This document shows positions 33,900-45,552 of a stretch of 64,000 bases of DNA, in pieces. Source of the stretch: Ypsolopha sequella (lineage: Eukaryota; Arthropoda; Insecta; Lepidoptera; Ypsolophidae). The notes under the pieces were generated by a model. That model ran no database searches. It was not told where the DNA came from and worked only from the letters and a program-made list of their open reading frames with translations. The position numbers and the translations under genes are program-made. Position 1 is the first letter of the stretch, and the number at the start of each line of letters is the position of its first letter. The stretch is from positions 14,449,221 to 14,513,220 of the forward strand of contig OW203986.1 of assembly GCA_934047225.1 (NCBI GenBank). The letters run 5' to 3'.

Positions 33900-34697
33900 C
33901 GCTTTTTAGGATTCCGTAGTACCTAAAAGGTTCAAAAGGAACCTTTACGGTGAGACTTCGTTGTCCGTCCGTCCGTATGTCACATCCTTATAAATGTAGC
34001 ACCGTTAAAGATAAAGGCTTGAAATATGGCGCAAAAATAGCATTAATTTGCCGACATATGACGGTGTAAAAAATTTGAAAATGTTGAAATTGTTCAATGT
34101 ATTTCCAATACTCACAAAAGAGAAAAAAAAAACCTAAAAATACAATATGGGTCTCACATTTTAGATATTAGAGAACTGATTGTAAACATATTATATACCT
34201 TTACTGGCACTGATTTCGAAGAATCTTTGAAAAAAGACAAAAAAATGTATGTCTCCCTTATCTTCGAAACTGTTGGACCGAAAAATTTGAAAAAATGTGA
34301 ATTATAGGTCAATTACTGGCCAATTACAAGAAAACTATCTTAAAAAACTTGAACACAAATGAGAAATAAAATAAAAAAGTAAAATGAATAAAAAAAATAT
34401 ACAATCTGGATATCAAATTGTAGCTAGTAAAGAGTTGATTGCAAAAATATATAATTTTGCTATATTTACTTGGGTCTATTTCAAGAAATCCTTGAAAAAC
34501 CACAAAAAATGTATGGACCGAAAAATATGAGAACAATCATGGTAATATGTGCTTGCTTACTGAGTTCCTTACGTAAAGATTACAGGAAGAATATAGCGGT
34601 TGAGAAATTCACGAAAACAAAATGACAAAATTAAATTAACTGTTCCCAAATCCGTCGAATTACGGTACGCGAGTCTGACTCACACTTCACCGTTTCT
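33900..34697 (+). repeat. GTTCCGTA repeat, long form
   Basis: Starts ttttaggattccgtagtacc, passes gtccgtccgtccgtatgtca and ends acgcgagtctgactcaca. An inverted relative of similar length is 51413-52235. The family has no transposase frame, and I know its end phrases as widespread in Lepidoptera. It is joined head to tail with the short form that follows. Confidence 0.7.
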
Positions 34698-34698
34698 T

Positions 34699-34965
34699 AG
34701 GGTCCGTACCCAAAGGGTAACCAACCGTCCGTCTGTCTGTCCGTTTGTCACAAGGCATCTCATGTATCTCATGAACCGTTAGACAGTTGAAATTTTCACA
34801 GATGATGTATTTCTGTTGCCGCTATAACAACAAATACTAAAAAACAGAATAAAATAAATATTTAAGGGGGCTCCCATACAACAGACATGTTTTTTTGCCG
34901 TTTTTGTAATGGTACGGAACCCTTCGTGCGCGCGTCCGACTCGCACTTGGCCGTTTTTTTTAACA
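34699..34965 (+). repeat. GTTCCGTA repeat, short form
   Basis: From tagggtccgtacccaaagg through tgatgtatttctgttgccgc and ctcccatacaacagacatg to gtccgactcgcacttggccg. It matches 36725-36993 closely and 50552-50877 less well. Confidence 0.75.
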
Positions 34966-36016
34966 CCGACTCGATGTGCTTTCGCCTGATGGACAGCGTC
35001 GTTGACCTAGGATGAAGGGCGTTTGTCCAGAAAGTGGGAGAGTGGAAGCAGGCGAGGCGTTAATCAGTCTGTCCAGTCTGTCCAGCAAAATTTAGAGAAA
35101 AGTATGTTAACGGACAAATAACTGATACTACGCAACTAGTAACTACCTGTAATCATCTCATCACAAAGACGAGGGCAATCTTTTAAAAGAATTTGTCTCT
35201 GTACCGTCTGCCTACGAACAATTCGGGACCTCAAACCGCAGAGCGGATGTCTGTAGGCGCAATATTACAAAAGTAATGGGAGTTTAGTGCACTTGATTCC
35301 ACTTGAGCGGTCGCCATTGTGTCGTGACCGACACAGACCGACCGACCACACCACTTCTGGGTCTCACGAAGTTTACTAACACATTTATCTTCTCTTATCT
35401 TCGAAACATTAAGACATTAATTTATGCAGCCAAATTCACACTGGAGGCTTGGTAAGTGATCAGTATCACGGATTGACAACACAAAACCTTTTACTAATTT
35501 CGCAAAATAAGATGTTGACCTTCCATCTCCCTTAGTAATTGACTCGGAGCTGGGCTTGCGTTTGTTGGGAATACGAAAAAAAATATTTACGAATTTCACA
35601 TCGTCGAACCTTGGTACTGAGCACTTTGTTCAGTACTTTGGCTAAATAATTTAATGTCACCCTGCATTCGAACAGTTACCCTAACATGGCCGGTTTTAAC
35701 AATATCTAAAACACATTTTGACAACCCAATTAGGCACATCGATGTTGGTGTTTTGTTATGTCAAAATGGGGTTTTATAAGGTGTTAAAAGCCGACCAGTA
35801 TAAAACTTTAATCTCCTTGAAATGCCCTATGTTTTAAAACCTGGATAAAAATAATGTAGGTATATTTTGATATAGTTTGTAAATAACAGTAGGAAATTTA
35901 GAAACGCTTTTGTGACTTTCAAGCCAAGTCTTCACGGGTAGAGTACTAAACATTGTACCCGGTAATGTAGATGGTTAAAAGTCAAAAGCGGTAAATAAAG
36001 ACTAGTTAAATAAATA
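34966..36016. other. no supported gene; decayed MITE piece
   Basis: About 35436-35600 contains cacactggaggcttggtaag and tgatcagtatcacgg, a decayed relative of the 39457 MITE. A 28-codon minus-strand frame with a good ATG context lies at 35231-35317 but has no support as an exon. Confidence 0.4.
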
Positions 36017-36262
36017 CACGCGGCGTCAAAAAAATCGCACCTTTTGAAAAATTTACTTCAAACAACTTTCATTCATATTTGAATTGAAACCAATTATGAG
36101 GGAACTATTTAGTATCAATTGAAAGGGCATTTTAACGACTTTAAAATAAACAATTGTTTCATTTCACAAAACAAATCTCTCAAATACGTTGTGTTGAAAA
36201 AAGTTTTGCTCGAATATTTTGTTGTTTGAAGTACATTGGTGCAATTTTTTTGACGCTAAGTG
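36017..36262. mobile_element. 246-bp TA-flanked mariner-type MITE
   Basis: The ends cacgcggcgtcaaaaaaatc and a mirrored ttttttgacgctaagtg lie between TA dinucleotides. GCGTCAAAAAAAT-type ends are typical of Tc1/mariner elements. No coding sequence. Confidence 0.75.
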
Positions 36263-36724
36263 TAGCTTTACTCTTGGCTTTATAATCGTGGATAGCGCGG
36301 CTATCCCACCCTTGAACTTTATTTAAGTGTAGTCAGGTTATTATGACGCTGTCTATCTTGTATGCATTGCAGGCGTAGAAAACAATATACTGTAAGAAAA
36401 AGTTGCGTAACTATTATAATAATCTGTGGTTGCGCTAACACATAATATGACCTTGTTAATCTTGTTATGACAGTGAATAAGAACTGCCATTAGAAAGGTT
36501 GACATAAATGTACGCGACTGTACATAACACTTTCTTGAATGATTATTATTTGTCCGTCTGTCTGCTACTGGCTAGATAACTGGAATAGCACTTAACCGAT
36601 AATTATGAAAGTCGAGTAACAGCGAAAGTTCTATGACACAATGTGTGATATCGATGACAAGAGTATGAAGCTATCAAAGTGCAAGGCAATGTTGATGACA
36701 GAATTTTTGACAAGAATTTTTTTT

Positions 36725-36993
36725 TTTAGGGTTCCGTACCCAAAGGGACCCTATTACTAAGACTCCGCTGTCCGTCTGTCACCAGGCTGTATCTCATGAA
36801 CCGTGATAGTTAGACAGTTGAAATCTTCACAGATGATGTATTTCTGTTGCCGCTATAACAACAAATACTAAAAAACAGAATAAAATAAATATTTAAGGGG
36901 GCTCCCATACACCAGACACGTTTTTTTTGCCGTTTTTGTAATGGTACGGAACCCTTCGTGCGCGAGTCTGACTCGCACTTGGCCGGTTTTTTA
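36725..36993 (+). repeat. GTTCCGTA repeat, complete short form
   Basis: The best preserved copy: gggttccgtacccaaaggga to cgagtctgactcgcacttgg and ccggtttttt. It contains acagatgatgtatttctgtt and aagggggctcccatacacca. Confidence 0.8.
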
Positions 36994-37196
36994 ACACTTA
37001 CGACGCCGCAATAAGAATTTGCCAATTGGTACGTTGACGTGCAGATGACCTATAGTGATTCCACAATTTTATAAAAATTGTTATTGGTTCATGATGCTGA
37101 TCATTTACCAAGGCTCAAGTATGAATTTGGACGATGTTCACAAATTCACCTTATAGTATAGAGTCACATTTGAACCAAAAATAGTTAACTTCTGGG

Positions 37197-37340
37197 CCCG
37201 TAGCATAAGGTTTAATCGCGCGCGACTTGAATCACAAGTACAAGGAGCGTAGCGTACTGTTTAATAAACATCGTGTCACGCTCTTCGCACTTGTGACTCA
37301 ACTAAGTTGCGTCGCGCGCGATTAAACCTTATACTACGGG
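37197..37340. repeat. 144-bp hairpin (CGCGCGCGA arms)
   Basis: The left arm cccgtagcataaggtttaat then cgcgcgcgac is mirrored by gtcgcgcgcgattaaacctt and atactacggg, with a second pairing between cacaagtac and gcacttgtg. A small MITE of unknown family. Confidence 0.7.
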
Positions 37341-37394
37341 TGCTGAGGAGACATCGGCTAAGAACTTAGATGTTCTATCGGAGAGAAGATACCC

Positions 37395-37601
37395 ATCGCA
37401 ATCTCAGACCAAATAAAAATTCAAGACGGAACGCTGGTAAACATGTGTGCGCTAAGTGAGCGTTGCCGCGCAGTAAAAACTGAGGCAGATTGTGATGTGC
37501 GAGTTTCAAGACGAACACGAAACTGTCTCACGTTTGCCCTGCTTCACCCGTTACATGGAGTAAACTACGTCTTGATTTTTTATTTGGTCTGAGGTCGCAA
37601 T
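37395..37601. repeat. ~205-bp MITE (CTCAGACCAAATAAAAA ends)
   Basis: tcgcaatctcagaccaaata at the left faces tatttggtctgaggtcgcaa at the right. The internal DNA is non-coding. A GT-rich stretch follows at 37617-37650. Confidence 0.7.
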
Positions 37602-38540
37602 AAGAATATACTTAGGTAATGTGTGTGTTAGGGTGTGTGTGTCTGTGTGTGACATTGAAATCAGTTGCTCAGGTCGTTATTGCGATAACAATAACTTTGA
37701 CCCGCTCTTGGGCCAATGTCGGTAGGTAATTAACTACAGATGCACTGCTAAGCATCGTTAGTTTATTGTTTAATCTTTTTGTTATCAGTTTTATTTGCGT
37801 TTATCGGTTATTTCCGATCGATAATTCTATTAATTTTACTCAAAATGCGTTTTTTTAAATTATAATAAAAAGAATAAAAGTAAACAGACACGTATTCAGA
37901 ATTTCGCATAATGTCATACACAGTGGCGTGCAGTCCATACAGACAAAAAGACACTGTCTACCCTGACAAATACACATCATTTACGCATTTTTACGCATAT
38001 CGTAAAAAAAAAGTGTAGCCACACCGACCGCCATCTATTGTCATTAGCGGGAACTGCGAGTCTCAGTTCACAGCTGCGATTCGCTCGCTCACTCCAGTCA
38101 TAGATAAAGTATCTATGCTCGAGCATTCCGAAATAGAATTACATCGCTAAAATCGATTACGAAAGACTATGAAGTGAATGGCTTATGATTCGTTGTAATT
38201 CAATATCGGACCAGCCATCGCGGAATGGTGGCTACCGGCCAGTACCGGCTTTTATGTGTGGGTCATTATTCCAACAGTATCTTTGTTGTGTGCGTTACTG
38301 TAAGTACATGGCACACAAATGCAAAAGCTTTTGCTTGTTTGCGTGTGACATGTATGCGAAAACTCTGCAAAAAGACGACGTCTTTTTAGTTTTACGACAT
38401 TCACCGAAAATTACCGAAGTCTTACGAAGCCGCCTTAGCAGCTGAGCCGGCGCCATCCATTATTGTTTTGCGTTCGTTCGTTACGCAAATTGATGACAAG
38501 CAGTATAAATAAAATAAAATTGAGTCTAAAAATTGCAAAA

Positions 38541-38820
38541 AATGGCTAGTGGTGGTAGTAACTACTGTGAAAGTTGTGCTGGGAATGTGTGTGTGCAAAA
38601 ATTAAGAAATGGTACGTTTTCAAAACTGTGTTATGCTGAAAAAAAAGAAGTAATCGAGAAAAGCCGCTTCGTACCGGATTCAAATAAAAGGTAAAGCAAC
38701 TAGAAAATTCAATCCAAAACAATATGAAACATTTAACTGGCTGACAGGTTGTAAACATACTAATCGACTGTTTTGTTTCTTCTGCTTGTTATGTTCAAAT
38801 AACCAAACTGTTTGGAACGA
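38541..38820 (+). pseudogene. hAT transposase TTF-type zinc-finger fragment
   Basis: An ATG frame (MASGGSNYCESCAGN, about 51 codons) stops at TAA near 38694. Directly after, another frame reads FNPKQYETFNWLTGC, then TNRLFCFFCLLCSNN, the TTF-type zinc finger (WLTGC with FCFFCLLC) typical of hAT/ZMYM1-like proteins. A gtaaag after AAAAG may be a splice donor linking the parts, otherwise this is a frameshift. Confidence 0.7.
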
Positions 38821-38825
38821 TGCCG

Positions 38826-39070
38826 CTTAGCTATATTTACTTGCCTCTATTTTGGGAAATCCTCGAAAAACTACAAAAAAAAATTGATGTCCCTCAACTT
38901 ATCTCTAAAATTGGTTGATCGAAAAATAAAAAAAAATCATGGTAATATGTGCTTACGTAAAGATTACAGGAATAATATAGCAGTTTAGAAATTCACGAAA
39001 ACAAAATTACATTTTTCATCCACGATACGGAACCTTAGGTACGCGAGTCTGACTCGCACTTGACCGGTTT
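38826..39070 (+). repeat. GTTCCGTA repeat, 3' half, inside hAT
   Basis: Matches the second half of the long form (catggtaatatgtgcttacg, aaagattacagga, then cgagtctgactcgcacttga). It truncates the hAT transposase, so it entered after that element. Confidence 0.75.
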
Positions 39071-39456
39071 TTATGTCTACCCTGTGTAAAAACTCTGTGC
39101 ACGCCACTGGTCATACATCATACTTTTTTTAATAGTTTAATCGCCCCGAGTGCCCAGAGTATTTCGTCATTACCTGTTTCATATGAGTATTTCCCAAATA
39201 GTTGTTGCTAACTTTTCTCGGTCGGGAAATATCCGCTAATCTACTTTCCGTCCTTTTAACCATTGCAATATGCTCTGCTCTACACCAAAAGAGCCGGGGG
39301 GTGCTGAAAACCAGCGCTGGGGACCTCTTACAGGGTAACCAGTAAGTACCTTAGCTGAGCTCTCTCCCTTTGTCAAATATGTTGTTTTGTATATATTCGT
39401 GTTAATTTAATGTATATTTATCCCAAATAAGTGTTGTTTGTGAATACCTATATATA

Positions 39457-39718
39457 CAAGGTGACTTTTTGATCATCGTCCAAATTCATACTGGAGGCTT
39501 GATAAGTGATCAGTATCTTGGATCAATAACAATTTTTGTGAAATTCGTAAAATGAAATTTCGGCTTCCCATAGAAATTCACTTCCAGTCCCGAGTGAATC
39601 ACTATGGGGAGTCGAAATTTCATTTTACGAATTTCACAAAAATCGTTATTGATCAATGATGCTAATCACTTACCAAGCCACCAGTATGAATTTGGATGAT
39701 GATCAAAAAGTCACCTTG
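39457..39718. mobile_element. 262-bp TA-flanked fold-back MITE, well preserved
   Basis: The ends caaggtgactttttgatcat and atgatcaaaaagtcaccttg lie between TA dinucleotides. The arms continue about 115 bp each (attcatactggaggcttg facing ccagtatgaatt; aaatttcattttacgaattt near the centre). Diverged copies: 9192-9476, 35436-35600, 37060-37165. Confidence 0.88.
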
Positions 39719-40197
39719 TATATACCTGTGTCTTTTCGTTTCATGTTTTTTTGAAAATAAATGTATCTTATTCTTATTCAATAAGAGCACACAACAGTGT
39801 GTCAGCGGAACATTCCCTAATGGCCCTCCCCGGGACCTAGGTGCAACATTTCACAATCGTAAAGTGTGCAAGCAACCTTCGTGGAGTGATGATAATTAAC
39901 CGTTCTATGCCGTTTCGTTTTATAGACTAGAACTAAACCACCACGTGTACAACGAATGCAGGCAGTGTTGCCAACTGACGCTCTTGGCGGAAATATATAA
40001 CAAAAGGTGTAAAATTGCGAGCTATCTAATTGCTAAAAAGCTATCAGATCTAATGTAGAGCCGAGCCTCTAATCTACAAACCCTACATCTTGGTCAAGAA
40101 GTATGGCTTGGCCGTTCCGCGGTAGACGCACTGAAATTAACTGGACGGCGATTCAGCGAAAATTGCGAAAGTAGAAAAATCAATCAGTAGAAAATCG

Positions 40198-40810
40198 TTT
40201 CAGATTTTTCAAATTTTTTCGTTGTTTGTGTGCAATGCAAATCCTAGCCTGCATACACAGAACCGCACTCCCTTTGTGAAGGGTTGGTTGGATGGTGAAA
40301 TTACAGATTTCTTAATTTTGTTTTTGTTTTATGTGCTAATACTAGCATGCATACCAAATTTCAGCTTTCTAGGACTTTTGGAAGTTTGGAATAGAAATAT
40401 AGTTATGTGTATAACTGGATTCCCCTTTGTGAGGGGTGGAGGGTGAAAGTTACAGATTTTTAAATTTTTTCTTTGTTTGTGTGCAAATCATAGCCTGCAT
40501 ATAAAATTTCAGCCTTTTAGGATTTTTGGAAGTTTGGAATATAAATTGTTCTATATAACACAGAACCGCACCCTCATTGTGAGGGGTTGGATGGTGAAAG
40601 TTACAGATTTCTTAATTTTTTTCGTTTGTTTGCTAATACTAGCCTGCACACCAAATTTCAGCTTTCTAGAATATTTGGAATACAGAACTGGATTCCCCTT
40701 TGTGAGGGGTGGAGTTACAGATAAGTTACAGATTTCTTTTTTTTTCTTTCCGTACTAATCCTACACAGCCTGCATACAAATTTTCAGTTTTATAGGACTT
40801 TAGGAAGTAC
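40198..40810 (+). repeat. tandem repeat, ~150-bp unit, about 4 copies
   Basis: The phrase acagattt followed by a T-rich run recurs at 40198, 40303, 40452, 40603 and 40728, with spacings of 105, 149, 151 and 125 bp. Each unit also has gtgaggggt or gtgaagggt, and a phrase like gcctgcataca, aaatttcagc, ttttaggactttt. The units are diverged, so the array is old. Confidence 0.75.
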
Positions 40811-41464
40811 CCTAGAGGTTTTGATAATCATGAGTCAGTGAGACAGTGACGAAATCGACGTATTTTAGGTATTAATAAAATCCAAAGTATAAAAGCTAGA
40901 CAAATGAAACTTCGCATTATTTCATAAGCTGCCAACTTCATCTTATCCTGAAAATTTAGGCTCTCTAGTACTATGCAGGCCGAAGCTATGGGGGTTCAAA
41001 AATACGAAAAAACTCTTCGAAAGGTACAACCTACGTAGTGCCCTACTGCTTCCTTCAGCTAGTCTTGTTTTTAGCGCTTACAAATTGAAGAATTCCGATA
41101 CAGCGGAACTTCTTTTGCACGTTTACGTTTTTTAAAATCTTAATGCCTACATACTTATAAAAAGAAATGCTTAAAAAACTAATCTAGCGCCCATTTTCCA
41201 GAATAATTTGTTGAAGCTCCCTATTTATCTTGAACTGCAGGCGACTACATCAGTACATCGAATTTCGAATTATATACGAGTAGCGTGCTTTCTGGGAGTC
41301 GGCAACACTGAATCCAATGATGCACCGACTAATAGGCAGACTTAAGATAGTGAGGAGTTTCCAATAGTTTCACGAGTTCAGGTCAAAGGTCTTTAATATT
41401 TATTGTCTACTATCTTTGACTTTCGATCGCGTGGAACTGTCTTTTAATTATCGACAGCTTTCGG

Positions 41465-41670
41465 ACTGGCGGTTATTTTATTAACAACCCATAAAGAATA
41501 TATGTAGACCAGGGTCACTTCGGTTATAATAAAGAAAACCGCATCCAATACCTTTGAGTGGTTCTAAAAACGGAACAGACAGACAGACAAAAACTGTAGT
41601 TTTGGCCTCAATATAAAGTGTGTATATAATAAAAACACATTTCATTTAATATTTCGCAAAATATCTTCCC
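41465..41670 (+). repeat. interspersed repeat, pair with 33650
   Basis: Parallel to 33650-33850: ggcggttattttattaacaa, tagaccagggtcacttcgg, aaaaccgcatccaat, gagtggttc, cggaacagacagacag. Confidence 0.6.
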
Positions 41671-41862
41671 ACGTAAAGACCTATGGTATGGTACTCGCAT
41701 CTTTTTTTTAAGGATAATTCAATAAGAACAGAGCTTTTAACGAAAACGGTCGAAAGATGTTTTGGTGCTTGCTACGGCGGCGTAGCATGATCTTCTATGC
41801 TACGAAGCAGGTAAGGTACAGAAATTATATCTCACGAAGTTCTTTTGGCTATATGGTTGCAA

Positions 41863-42686
41863 CCAGGGATGACCGACGAGTGCAAGTGAATTATCGTACT
41901 AATGTTCTAGAATTATCGTACCACATGAGAAATTATCGTACAACTGTATAGGTATATTCTTAGTATTTTTCTACTAATCATTTCTATAATGTTGAAGACG
42001 ATGCTTTGAGTTAACTATTTTCTTTTTTTTGGATTTTGATATCCCAAAACCTCACTATGGTCGTCGGTGTCACTTGACATCTAAGGTCTTATTTATCTAA
42101 AATCCCAAATAATACTAAGTACCTACCCAGGAGATAAAATAATTGATAACTAAAATTGGACGATCAATGTGCACACTAATTATTTATTACACAACCATCT
42201 CTAGAAGCAACTAACGAAGTAGAAAAAGAAGAGTTTGGTCCGTAATGTACATACGTAGGCCCTAAATATGAACAATCGTATTTTACCCGACTTCGGAGGA
42301 GGGTTACATAATTATCGTACTTTTGCGTACGATAACACATATGAAGGGTACAGGGAAAGAACAAGGAATGTCACATCGTAAGGAAGGGCTAGAATAAATG
42401 TATAAGTATGTATATAACTTAATTTTTTTTTTTTTTCGGGCTAACATAAATGTGGGGATAATTTGAAAATGTTTTTTTTTTCACCTGGTAAAATTAAGAT
42501 TGTATGTTCATTTTCACTAAACTCTAGTTTAATAATTTTTTTTTTGTTTGCACATTTATTTTAGCCCTTCCTTACAATGTGACATTCCTTGTTCTTTCCC
42601 TGTACTCTTCATATTGTATCGTACATCGTACCGGAGTCGAAATTATCGTACATTTACGATAATTATCGTACGTCTTGCATCTCTGG
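41863..42686. mobile_element. 824-bp element with subterminal ATTATCGTAC repeats
   Basis: Imperfect inverted ends (ccagggatgaccgacg and cgtcttgcatctctgg). Near both ends the 10-mer attatcgtac or its complement occurs repeatedly (41889, 41911, 41931, 42311, 42325, 42643, 42665 and variants). An inner pair of 60-bp arms (gaagggtacagggaaagaac at 42343, inverted at 42598) forms a large stem. The layout resembles transposase-binding subterminal repeats; no transposase frame is visible. Confidence 0.6.
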
Positions 42687-44905
42687 TAGTAACGGTGTAC
42701 AGATAAGCGCGTTTTGTACCGCTTCCACTCCGGAGTTTACGCACACTAGAAAACGTGCGTGTGAACGCACTACTACAACCATAGCTAAACTAGAATATCT
42801 GTTTTTTTTTAATACTTGCCATTCTCGGCTCTTGGTGAAACATCATCATGGATGAATAAAACACTTGTACTGTTACACAACATTATTTAATTATATTAAT
42901 CGTAAATATATTGCTACATAAATTAAATAAACCTTTAATTTAGTTCATGTACATTTATTATTTTATTACATATATTTTCTTTATTAGATTAAATTTGACG
43001 TGTAAAAAGTGTATATATCTATACCTGCTTTGCAAAATAAACTATTTGAATTTGAATTAACTTTTTCCCTAATAGTTTCGTCTTATCGGCTCTTATCAAG
43101 GAATGGTTTATTTACATATCGCACAAACACTGGGATATAAGTAATATAACGAAACTCTGTATCTGATACTCGTATTTCGGCGGTCACTGTTTGCACTTTC
43201 ATTCAATACCAGAAAAGAAAACATATTTTGCAGAGTGAATAAAAAAGGTTTTCCGTTTGCACGGTAACATTAAAATATGATTCCTCTCGTCTGACTTGGT
43301 GAAAAAGATTTGAAATCATGTGACAAAATTGTCACAAAAATAAATATACCACGTGTTAGTTTCATAGTATCCGTCTGCCCCTCCCATCATGTGTACTATG
43401 TGTATTGTGTAAGTAACTGAGACATGCTAATATTAATCATAATAAAAATAAATTGCCAAGTGTTTTTGTCAGGGTAATGTTTCAGTGGATTCCTGAAGTT
43501 TAATATACAAGGACATAGAAATAAAATATGAAGACCCTGAATTAGTTTCTGCGTGTTTTATTAATGTAGGTACTCGGGCAAACAATCGTTATTTAGTTAA
43601 AATGACCTACAGTAGATTTATTTTAGTATACATCTTTATCTATATCCATCCATCCATCAGCCTAGTTCGTCCACTGCTAGAACTAAGCCTTTCCAGGACT
43701 TTGCCACTCCTGGCGGTCATCCTGGAAGAATTGCCCATACTCACACACGCTGGGCAGGCGGGTTGGTGAGCGCGGTGCCGGAACCCTCGCACTAGTGACG
43801 CCGCTGCCCGTCTCCATTCTGTTCCATATAAGGCCCGGCTATTAGGGATGGACATACCGCCATCCATCGGTCCAAGGCATGGTGGGCTTCCTGGTTTTTT
43901 GCCTGTGAGCTGTCCTCTTACTCTCTCCCGAATTACATCGAGGGAGTCTCCAAGTAATATGGTGGTACCTCCACAGTCGAGCCCGGCATCAGCTCTACCA
44001 CCTGTTATCTATATGATTAACATTAAATAGTAATTTCATAGATAAGATGTAAATGTGAAGATAATCGCATTAAGGGGCTTTAGTATCGCCAAACGGGTAC
44101 TTTTTAAAGCCTACTCTAGTTTATGGCCAAAACAAAAATATTGAAAAAAAAATATTTTTCTTTTTCATACCACCAAAACTTCTACATGAAAAAAAAATTC
44201 AACCGAATGGTGTTTTTTGGCTTGAATTCCCTACTGCTCCTTATCGCCTTTAAATCAAATTTCTCATGTTAGTTAGATGAAGCCCGATCGGGACACACCT
44301 GTTTATGTTCTTTCATTGTCCGTACCTCAGAATATACATTAGGAATCCATGGGATCACTTTGTTGTCCGTCTGTCTGGCTGACTGTCCGTCCGTCAAGTC
44401 TCTTTGTTTTAGGGTTCACGGTTCTATCTGTTTTCGTGTCATCTGTGGAAACGTCTATATAATGTTGCAAACGTAGGTAATAAACTACTTATCAACAAAA
44501 AGGAAACTCTATGGTGTTCAGTAACTGATATAACAGTGAGCTCAAAGATGACACTGACGTTCAGTTCAAATAAACCATATCTAAGAAGGTCAGTTATTCA
44601 TATGTGCTCTAATCTATGGTCAATGTCTTCTTTCAAAACGTAGACTTCGAAAAACGTCCATAGTACGTACGTACGTAGGTACATAGTTTTGAAACCCACG
44701 TTTTTGTTAGGCGTGTATGTCAAACCACCTATCCGACGTATTTCTGACTATACGTAGAATAGCGGGCTCTACTTTGTCGAGCCACCTATTGGCATCATCG
44801 ACTGCGATCTATTCTTTTAACTAGCTAGAGGGTCAAGTTAAAACTAATATCAAATTATAAGAGCGCAATAAGTCTGTAAAATACAAGTCTTACTAATAAA
44901 AAAAA
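42687..44905. other. no host gene; SINE-like segment with ATCC tail
   Basis: At 43637-44030 the text ccatccatccatcagcc, cgtccactgct and ggtggtacctccacagtc looks like an interspersed repeat with a short ATCC microsatellite end. 44655-44690 has a TACG microsatellite. The remainder is unassigned. Confidence 0.4.
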
Positions 44906-45300
44906 ATGTCAAGTGCGAGTGGTAGACGTGGAGGGCTGCGTACTAGAACAGATTTTTGCCAAAGAAGTACATATTTTATGCAAATCAAAATTTTAAACAA
45001 GTTACCTGATTCTCTTAAAGAACTACCTACTCGCTTATTTCAGAAAAAGCTGTTTAGCTGGTTGTCTGTAAAATGTTTTTATTCTATTAAAGAGTTTATA
45101 GATCTTAGAACTAGAGATATTATTATTGTATAACATTAAGAATATAGAACTAATACTTATCCTATTATAATTGTAAAATAATATAATCTTAGCGTTTTAA
45201 ATTTTGCATGCCTATTTGGGCAAATTGTGCTGATCTATATATAATTAATAACAACTTATGTACCACAATTTATGCAAATAAATATCTTTATCTTATCTTT
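44906..45300 (+). pseudogene. LINE (CR1/jockey-like) 3' end
   Basis: The frame to 45133 reads RTDFCQRSTYFMQIKILNKL, PDSLKELPTRLFQKKLFSWL and CFYSIKEFIDL, a pattern typical of the last residues of jockey/CR1-group ORF2. The 3' untranslated part ends in aataaatatctttatcttat, a usual LINE tail. 5' truncated. Confidence 0.75.
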
Positions 45301-45375
45301 ACTCTAAACAAAATCAATTTTAAAAACATACATAATAAGGAAACAAAACATTTAAATGAAACTTGAGGATAAAAC

Positions 45376-45552
45376 ATTGCAAAACGGCTCACCTCAATAA
45401 CTATTTTTGATTGGGATAGCCGACCAGTTTCAACAGATTCAGACTGCCTTCGAGTTGGATTTTTCTATTCCAGTTGGAAGGCAGTCTGCATCTGCTGAAA
45501 CTGGTTGGCTATCCCGATCAAAAAAAGTTATTGAGGTGAGCCGTTTTGCAAT
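45376..45552. repeat. 177-bp near-perfect hairpin
   Basis: The left arm attgcaaaacggctcacctc, then gggatagccgaccagtttca, is mirrored by tgaaactggttggctatccc and gaggtgagccgttttgcaat. The arms are about 83 bp with few mismatches and a loop of about 12 bases. No coding potential. Confidence 0.85.

Larger units (their letters stand above)
37921..39109 (+). mobile_element. 1.19-kb hAT element with transposase N-terminal remnant
   Basis: Flanked by gtcataca at 37913-37920 and 39110-39117, an exact 8-bp duplication. The ends cagtggcgtgcagtccatac and ctctgtgcacgccactg are those of the hAT MITEs at 29149 and 56865. Inside lie a putative promoter/5' region, a zinc-finger scrap of the transposase (38541-38820) and, replacing the rest, part of a GTTCCGTA repeat (38826-39070). 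This may be the lineage that mobilised the short MITEs. Confidence 0.88.

Noticed and set aside
35231..35317. Minus-strand ATG with good context (MATAQVESSALNSHYF) as a possible first exon of the minus-strand gene
   Set aside because: The only usable donors leave phase 1 or 0, while the 30595 exon needs phase 2; no transcript-like promoter signals are evident. Kept only as a weak candidate.
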